In this document: positions 60,525 through 64,000 of the stretch, piece after piece
Numbering within the stretch: position 1 is the stretch's first letter
Layout of the letters: the number at the start of each line of letters is the position of its first letter
Assembly (NCBI RefSeq): GCF_023667495.1
Contig: NZ_JAMOZL010000002.1
Location: forward strand, 496,001-560,000
Source: Dyadobacter sp. MSC1_007
GTDB lineage: Bacteria; Bacteroidota; Bacteroidia; Cytophagales; Spirosomataceae
DNA length: 64,000 nt
Reading direction: 5' to 3'
Notes under the pieces: model-generated
The model's database searches: none
What the model saw: only the letters and a program-made list of their open reading frames with translations
What the model was told of the DNA's origin: nothing
Program-made: the position numbers and the translations under genes

Positions 60525-61049
60525 TCACGATAGCTTCAACTCAGTATCAGGATTAGCACTACTATAAATATAATGCTCCGGCTCACTGACAATACCAGCC
60601 TTAACAGGATTACAGACAATATACCGTGCTTTTTGCCTGATAAATTTGACCGATTCAAGACCTATCGGATGATTACGATGTTGCCAAAACTGAAATTCGC
60701 ATTTCGGACTCGTGCCTTTGGCAAAGTACCGAAACATGTAAAGCAACCATTCCCGCCGACTTTCGCGGCGATTTTGTTCAATAAGCTTAATGATTTCTTT
60801 CGCAGTAAAACTTTTGAAGTCCTTAATCACCTTTCCGACGTCACCATCCTCAGCCGAACAGATCATGTGAATGTGATTGGTCATAATGACGAACTCAAAT
60901 ACCTGCAAACCTTTATGCTCGATACAGTAGTTGAGGTTTTTGATGATTTCATCAGCATACATTTTCCGGCTGAAAACATCGATCCAGCCAACAACGGTCA
61001 TCGTGACGAAGAACAGGCCACCTTTGTAGAATTTGTACTTTTCAGACAT
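60525..61049 (-). CDS. REP-associated tyrosine transposase (RAYT, IS200-like Y1 fold)
   Basis: This 174-residue protein has the HUH motif as H59-I-H61 in MTNHIHMIC and a candidate catalytic tyrosine Y143 in ARYIVCNPVKAGIV, the RAYT-typical helix. The length fits RAYT (about 150-230) and exceeds IS200 transposases. Such enzymes nick single-stranded DNA at hairpins. The gene ends 4 bases from the left direct repeat and starts 48 bases from the right one. Residue use looks normal for the neighbourhood, suggesting a resident element. Confidence 0.9.
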   Translation of the reverse strand: MSEKYKFYKGGLFFVTMTVVGWIDVFSRKMYADEIIKNLNYCIEHKGLQVFEFVIMTNHIHMICSAEDGDVGKVIKDFKSFTAKEIIKLIEQNRRESRREWLLYMFRYFAKGTSPKCEFQFWQHRNHPIGLESVKFIRQKARYIVCNPVKAGIVSEPEHYIYSSANPDTELKLS

Positions 61050-61097
61050 AGCTTTTTATGCCTTTAGACGTACGTCACTAAGAAAAGTAACGCACTC

Positions 61098-61270
61098 GTT
61101 CGAACGTAAACGTTCGGACGTAATATTCGCAGGCCTCCGGCCGGCATTGAACACGCGAAATGAAAAGAGACGGGAAGTAATGTGCAACTGAAAAAACAAG
61201 CAGCAACGTTTAAGTATGTAAGACCGGCCAGAGGCCTGCGAATAGTGTGTTTGAAGCGGGAGCTTCAAAC
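61098..61270. repeat. Long structured direct repeat, right copy flanking the RAYT gene
   Basis: The same architecture as the left copy, 173 bases long because about 28 extra bases lie in the spacer near 61155-61185. The inverted arms 61124-61144 and 61224-61244 match except for one base. The terminal hairpin 61249-61270 is identical to that of the left copy. Confidence 0.9.
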
Positions 61271-61277
61271 TAGCTTG

Positions 61278-62288
61278 CTATTTAACAGTGCGTTTGGCCC
61301 AGTTGAAAATGGTCGAGTAAACTTCTTCGCGGACGGGCTTTCGGGATAATACCAGGTCGTGCATGCCACCCTGCACGGCCTGAATGCTATATTGACCTAC
61401 AATATTCTGTGCTTGTTTAGCGATTTCTTCGACGTTCAAAACCGCATCGCCTGTAAAAAACAGATCGCTCCATTTCTTTTCGTCTATAGAGCGCGCCGCA
61501 TGCAGCACAAGCACAGGTTTGTTGATCTGTAAACCTTGTGAAACTTTCAGCTGGCCATCGTGAACTGCCTTGATCCATCCAAAATTGACCGGTGGAGCGA
61601 TCAATGGTTTGAAACCCAAACTATATGACCATTCCCCATGCGCACTCACATGCAAACTTTCACCGTAACGCGGGTTCAATCCCGAATCAATTGTGGTTTC
61701 CGGATGCTTTTCGGCTCGTTTGAGAATGTACGGCATGGCAGTTTTTTTGAGCACCGATTTCACACTCACATCGAAAAACGGGCTGTTGAGCAGCAGCGCG
61801 TCAAACTTTTCTTTGCCGAGCTGTGCATTTGCATAAAGTGATACCACCAATCCGCCAAGCGAATGCCCGCTCAGTAGCACTTTCGCAGAGCCTTCTGCGC
61901 GAATGATAGCCAGCGCCGTGTCGATATCGGCATAGTATTCCGAAAGGTCCCGTACATTGTTGAATTTCTGATGACTGAGCCACGAACGGCCGCATTTACG
62001 CAAGTCCACAGCGTAGAAATTGAAGCCTTCCTTAATGTACCGCTCGGCCATTTCTTCCTGGAAAAAATAATCGTTGAAGCCGTGGACGTACAGTACCGCT
62101 TTGTCGCTCTTTTCAGGGGTTGTTTTGCGCACGATGGTGCAGGTAACGCTTCCCTCATAGTCAGGAGATTGTACTATTGTGGCCTGTTTAAAGCCTTTTC
62201 CCAGAATATCGGCATAATAGGTCACCTGCGCTGTTGCAGTGGCGCAGCAAAGAAGGAATGAGAACGCTAAAATCGGAAGGGATTTCAT
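61278..62288 (-). CDS. Exported alpha/beta hydrolase (serine aminopeptidase S33-like)
   Basis: This 336-residue protein has a signal peptide ending ATATAQ and an alpha/beta hydrolase fold. The oxyanion segment is LYVHGFNDYFFQEEMAERYI and the nucleophile Ser is in LLSGHSLGGLVVSLY. The catalytic His is likely in AVQGGMHDLVLS near the end. The family includes monoacylglycerol lipases and lysophospholipases. The substrate is not known. It sits next to the RAYT repeat region and 63 bases before the decarboxylase gene on the same strand. Confidence 0.88.
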   Translation of the reverse strand: MKSLPILAFSFLLCCATATAQVTYYADILGKGFKQATIVQSPDYEGSVTCTIVRKTTPEKSDKAVLYVHGFNDYFFQEEMAERYIKEGFNFYAVDLRKCGRSWLSHQKFNNVRDLSEYYADIDTALAIIRAEGSAKVLLSGHSLGGLVVSLYANAQLGKEKFDALLLNSPFFDVSVKSVLKKTAMPYILKRAEKHPETTIDSGLNPRYGESLHVSAHGEWSYSLGFKPLIAPPVNFGWIKAVHDGQLKVSQGLQINKPVLVLHAARSIDEKKWSDLFFTGDAVLNVEEIAKQAQNIVGQYSIQAVQGGMHDLVLSRKPVREEVYSTIFNWAKRTVK

Positions 62289-62351
62289 GGAGGCATTTAA
62301 TAGACAACTGTAAATATAAAGTCTGAAAGCCCTTGTGGCAACCCTTTGGTA

Positions 62352-63179
62352 CTATTCTATCTTTTTCAATTCGTCGCCGCGGTCCGGTTTCAGGTTTACT
62401 TTGCTGAACTCGGCATTCGTATTGTTTTCGATGGTGAAACCCTTTGCAATGTCTATTTCCACCGTAATTTCGTCGGTCGTGAAGTTGAAAATGTGCCCGC
62501 CTGCTTTTTTATCATCAGCTACAAAATGCAGGTGAAAGCCGGGGACATTGGTTCTGGCAAGGTAGGGAGGCAGCAAAAAGCCATTGCATATGCCTTTGGT
62601 ATTTTTCAATTCAAAAACGGCCTGATTCGCTTTCAAATGCTCCGGCAGGGTTTTGTAGGGAGGGAGCGCCGGTCGTGCCGCACGGGTGGTCATGGATGTA
62701 AACTGGCCGGAAATCCTTAGGGCGTAAATGCCATTTGGATTGAGGATTTGAGAAAGCTGCTCCTGAATCTTTTCGTAAGTTAAATCTTTTCCTGAAAACC
62801 GGATCACTGTATCGGCCTTGAAAAACTTGACGAATGCCGCCGAAGTGCTGTCTGTATCAGCCACTTCTTTCACCGAACCGTCATAACTGATTTTGTAAAC
62901 ATGCCCACGGTCGATCAGCAGTTCGCCATCCACCTTGTTGAATGTCCCGACCCCAAAATCGCCTTTCTTTTTGAGTTGTCCGATGGTAAGGTCTCCATCA
63001 AAAACGCCGGCCATCAGTGCGTCGATAATGGAATATTGATACATAAAATCGCTTTCCGGCTTTGTATGGCTGTTCGCTTGTTTCGAAGGACGCGCAGTAT
63101 GGCAGCCCGACAGAAAAATAGTGCCTAACAGCAGATTGAAAAAGCTTTGTAAAATCATGCTTGGGAGAGTTCTTTTCAT
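62352..63179 (-). CDS. budA: Acetolactate decarboxylase, lipoprotein form
   Basis: This 275-residue protein has a lipoprotein signal (LGTIFLSGC) before an acetolactate decarboxylase domain. Zinc-binding histidines occur in FHLHFVADDKKAGGHIF. The N-terminal YQYSIIDALMAGVFDGDLTI is also diagnostic. The enzyme converts 2-acetolactate to acetoin. Canonical BudA/AldC is cytoplasmic, so an exported lipoprotein form implies activity or binding outside the cytoplasm. It precedes the alpha/beta hydrolase gene on the same strand. Confidence 0.88.
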   Translation of the reverse strand: MKRTLPSMILQSFFNLLLGTIFLSGCHTARPSKQANSHTKPESDFMYQYSIIDALMAGVFDGDLTIGQLKKKGDFGVGTFNKVDGELLIDRGHVYKISYDGSVKEVADTDSTSAAFVKFFKADTVIRFSGKDLTYEKIQEQLSQILNPNGIYALRISGQFTSMTTRAARPALPPYKTLPEHLKANQAVFELKNTKGICNGFLLPPYLARTNVPGFHLHFVADDKKAGGHIFNFTTDEITVEIDIAKGFTIENNTNAEFSKVNLKPDRGDELKKIE

Positions 63180-63332
63180 TGAAGTTGACAGTCAGTTTCG
63201 GGTTTATAAACCGGGATGTTTACAAAAGACGACATAACGGCACATCTTTACAAAGTTGGGGGAGTAATGAGCTAACGGGGCAATAGAATTCAGCCGGGGA
63301 TAAGTAGGAGAATAGGAAGGAAAGGGCCGGGA

Positions 63333-63364
63333 AAGTTGATATTTCACAAAAAAAGGATCAACTT
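63333..63364. promoter_or_regulatory. Inverted repeat upstream of the dipeptidase gene
   Basis: Arms AAGTTGAT (63333-63340) and ATCAACTT (63357-63364) pair perfectly over a 16-base A-rich spacer, 42 bases before the ATG. It could be an operator or a leader hairpin. No perfect TAnnTTTG element was found. Confidence 0.3.
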
Positions 63365-63406
63365 AAAACACCTAACATTCCTTTACTAACACCAATAAAA
63401 TTTGAA

Positions 63407-64000
63407 ATGAAAGAGACTTTACTTCTGCTACTGCTGCCTGTGCTTTGCCATGCACAACTCGCCGCTCCTGTCATGTCCGAAAAAGCAGCGAAAATCCACG
63501 CGAAAGCATTAACGATCGATACGCATGCCGACGTGCCTATTAATATGATGAAACCCGGCTTTGATGTTGCTGTGGAGCATGATTTTGTAAAGGAGCGCTC
63601 ACAAATCGATTTTCCTAGAATGATCCGCGGCGGAATGGACGGCATGTTCTTTGCCGTTTACCTGGGACAAGGCAAACGAAGCGAAGAGGCGAATGCCGAA
63701 GCCAAGCAAAAAGCGCTCGCCATTTTCGACAAAATACACGAAGCAGTGAAGCTGAATCCGCAAACAGCCGGCCTGGCCACCACATCCAAAGATGCTTATC
63801 GCCTGCAAAAAGAGGGCAAACGAGCCGTATTTATCGGCATGGAAAATGGTTGGCCAATCGGAAAAGACCTGGCCAACCTGAAAATGTACTATGACCTCGG
63901 CCTGCGCTATGTGACATTGTCGCATTCGTCGAACAACGACATTTGCGATTCTTCCACGGACGCCGATGGACCCGAATTCAACGGATTAAGTGCATTCGGA
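63407..64000 (+). CDS. Membrane dipeptidase, M19 family (3' end outside window)
   Basis: The 198 visible residues start with a signal peptide (MKETLLLLLLPVLCHAQ). The M19 metal-binding start follows (LTIDTHADVPINMM, with the HxD pair). RGGMDGMFFAVYLGQG, FIGMENGWPIGKDL and YVTLSHSSNNDICDSS are further hallmarks of renal-dipeptidase-like enzymes. They cleave dipeptides, including some with D-residues, in the periplasm. The ORF is open to the window end. Confidence 0.93.
   Translation, partial: MKETLLLLLLPVLCHAQLAAPVMSEKAAKIHAKALTIDTHADVPINMMKPGFDVAVEHDFVKERSQIDFPRMIRGGMDGMFFAVYLGQGKRSEEANAEAKQKALAIFDKIHEAVKLNPQTAGLATTSKDAYRLQKEGKRAVFIGMENGWPIGKDLANLKMYYDLGLRYVTLSHSSNNDICDSSTDADGPEFNGLSAFG

Larger units (their letters stand above)
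60376..61270 (-). mobile_element. RAYT-type transposase unit bounded by long direct structured repeats
   Basis: The unit has a single tyrosine-transposase gene (60525-61049) between two copies of a structured repeat. It resembles REP-associated tyrosine transposase loci, in which a domesticated IS200-like enzyme acts on flanking palindromic repeats. No second IS gene and no target-site duplication were identified. Confidence 0.75.

Overview
The window looks like a chromosome segment from a Bacteroidota bacterium of the Cytophagales, most like Dyadobacter or a close relative. This is an inference from gene content. The supporting features are TAnnTTTG promoter elements with little Shine-Dalgarno signal, a type 9 secretion (T9SS) C-terminal sorting domain, a flexirubin/aryl-polyene pigment cluster with a tyrosine ammonia-lyase very like the Flavobacterium johnsoniae enzyme, and many exported DUF-rich enzymes (DUF1501, DUF1800, DUF1553, DUF885, DUF1080).

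Bases 1-2700 hold the 3' end of rplI, a perfect 26-bp bidirectional terminator, a BON-LysM protein and glpD. Bases 2726-23300 are the pigment cluster. A leftward operon (10438 to 3776) encodes a three-domain MMPL exporter/acyltransferase/methyltransferase fusion, a CrtI-like oxidoreductase and a halogenase-like flavoenzyme. A divergent rightward operon (10585 to 23300) encodes the ammonia-lyase, a ketoreductase, three ketosynthases with the active-site cysteine, two cysteine-less ketosynthase-like proteins, two acyl carrier proteins, two hot-dog dehydratases, a thioesterase, an LpxL-type acyltransferase, a polysaccharide deacetylase, a LolA-like protein and a GT2-DUF2062 protein. A further cysteine-less ketosynthase-like gene sits beside glpD. 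The expected route is tyrosine to 4-coumarate, iterative type II chain extension to an aryl polyene, tailoring, then export toward the outer membrane. No acyl-AMP ligase to load coumarate and no dialkylresorcinol (darA/darB) genes are visible here.

Bases 23500-31130 carry a K+-dependent-type membrane pyrophosphatase, an orphan lipoprotein, a small unknown protein, a Bcr/CflA efflux pump and a leftward ribokinase/nucleoside hydrolase operon headed by a methyltransferase. Bases 31400-48900 are dominated by exported proteins: a T9SS cargo protein with a DUF1800/DUF1501 pair, a DUF885 peptidase-like lipoprotein, a 40-residue secreted peptide, a planctomycete-type cytochrome/DUF1549/DUF1553 protein with a second DUF1501 partner and a DUF2231-cytochrome membrane protein. 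These are followed by a cellobiose-2-epimerase-like enzyme, a PIN-toxin/antitoxin pair, a sorbosone-dehydrogenase-like protein and a DUF1080 protein.

Bases 49000-64000 hold an S9 and an M1 peptidase, two AraC regulators, a siderophore-interacting flavoreductase, a methionine aminopeptidase, a signal-peptide-bearing VOC protein, a methyltransferase, a DinB protein and a HAD hydrolase. A single-copy RAYT-type transposase lies between two long direct repeats. The window ends with an exported alpha/beta hydrolase, a lipoprotein acetolactate decarboxylase and the start of a membrane dipeptidase. No rRNA, tRNA or CRISPR array was seen.
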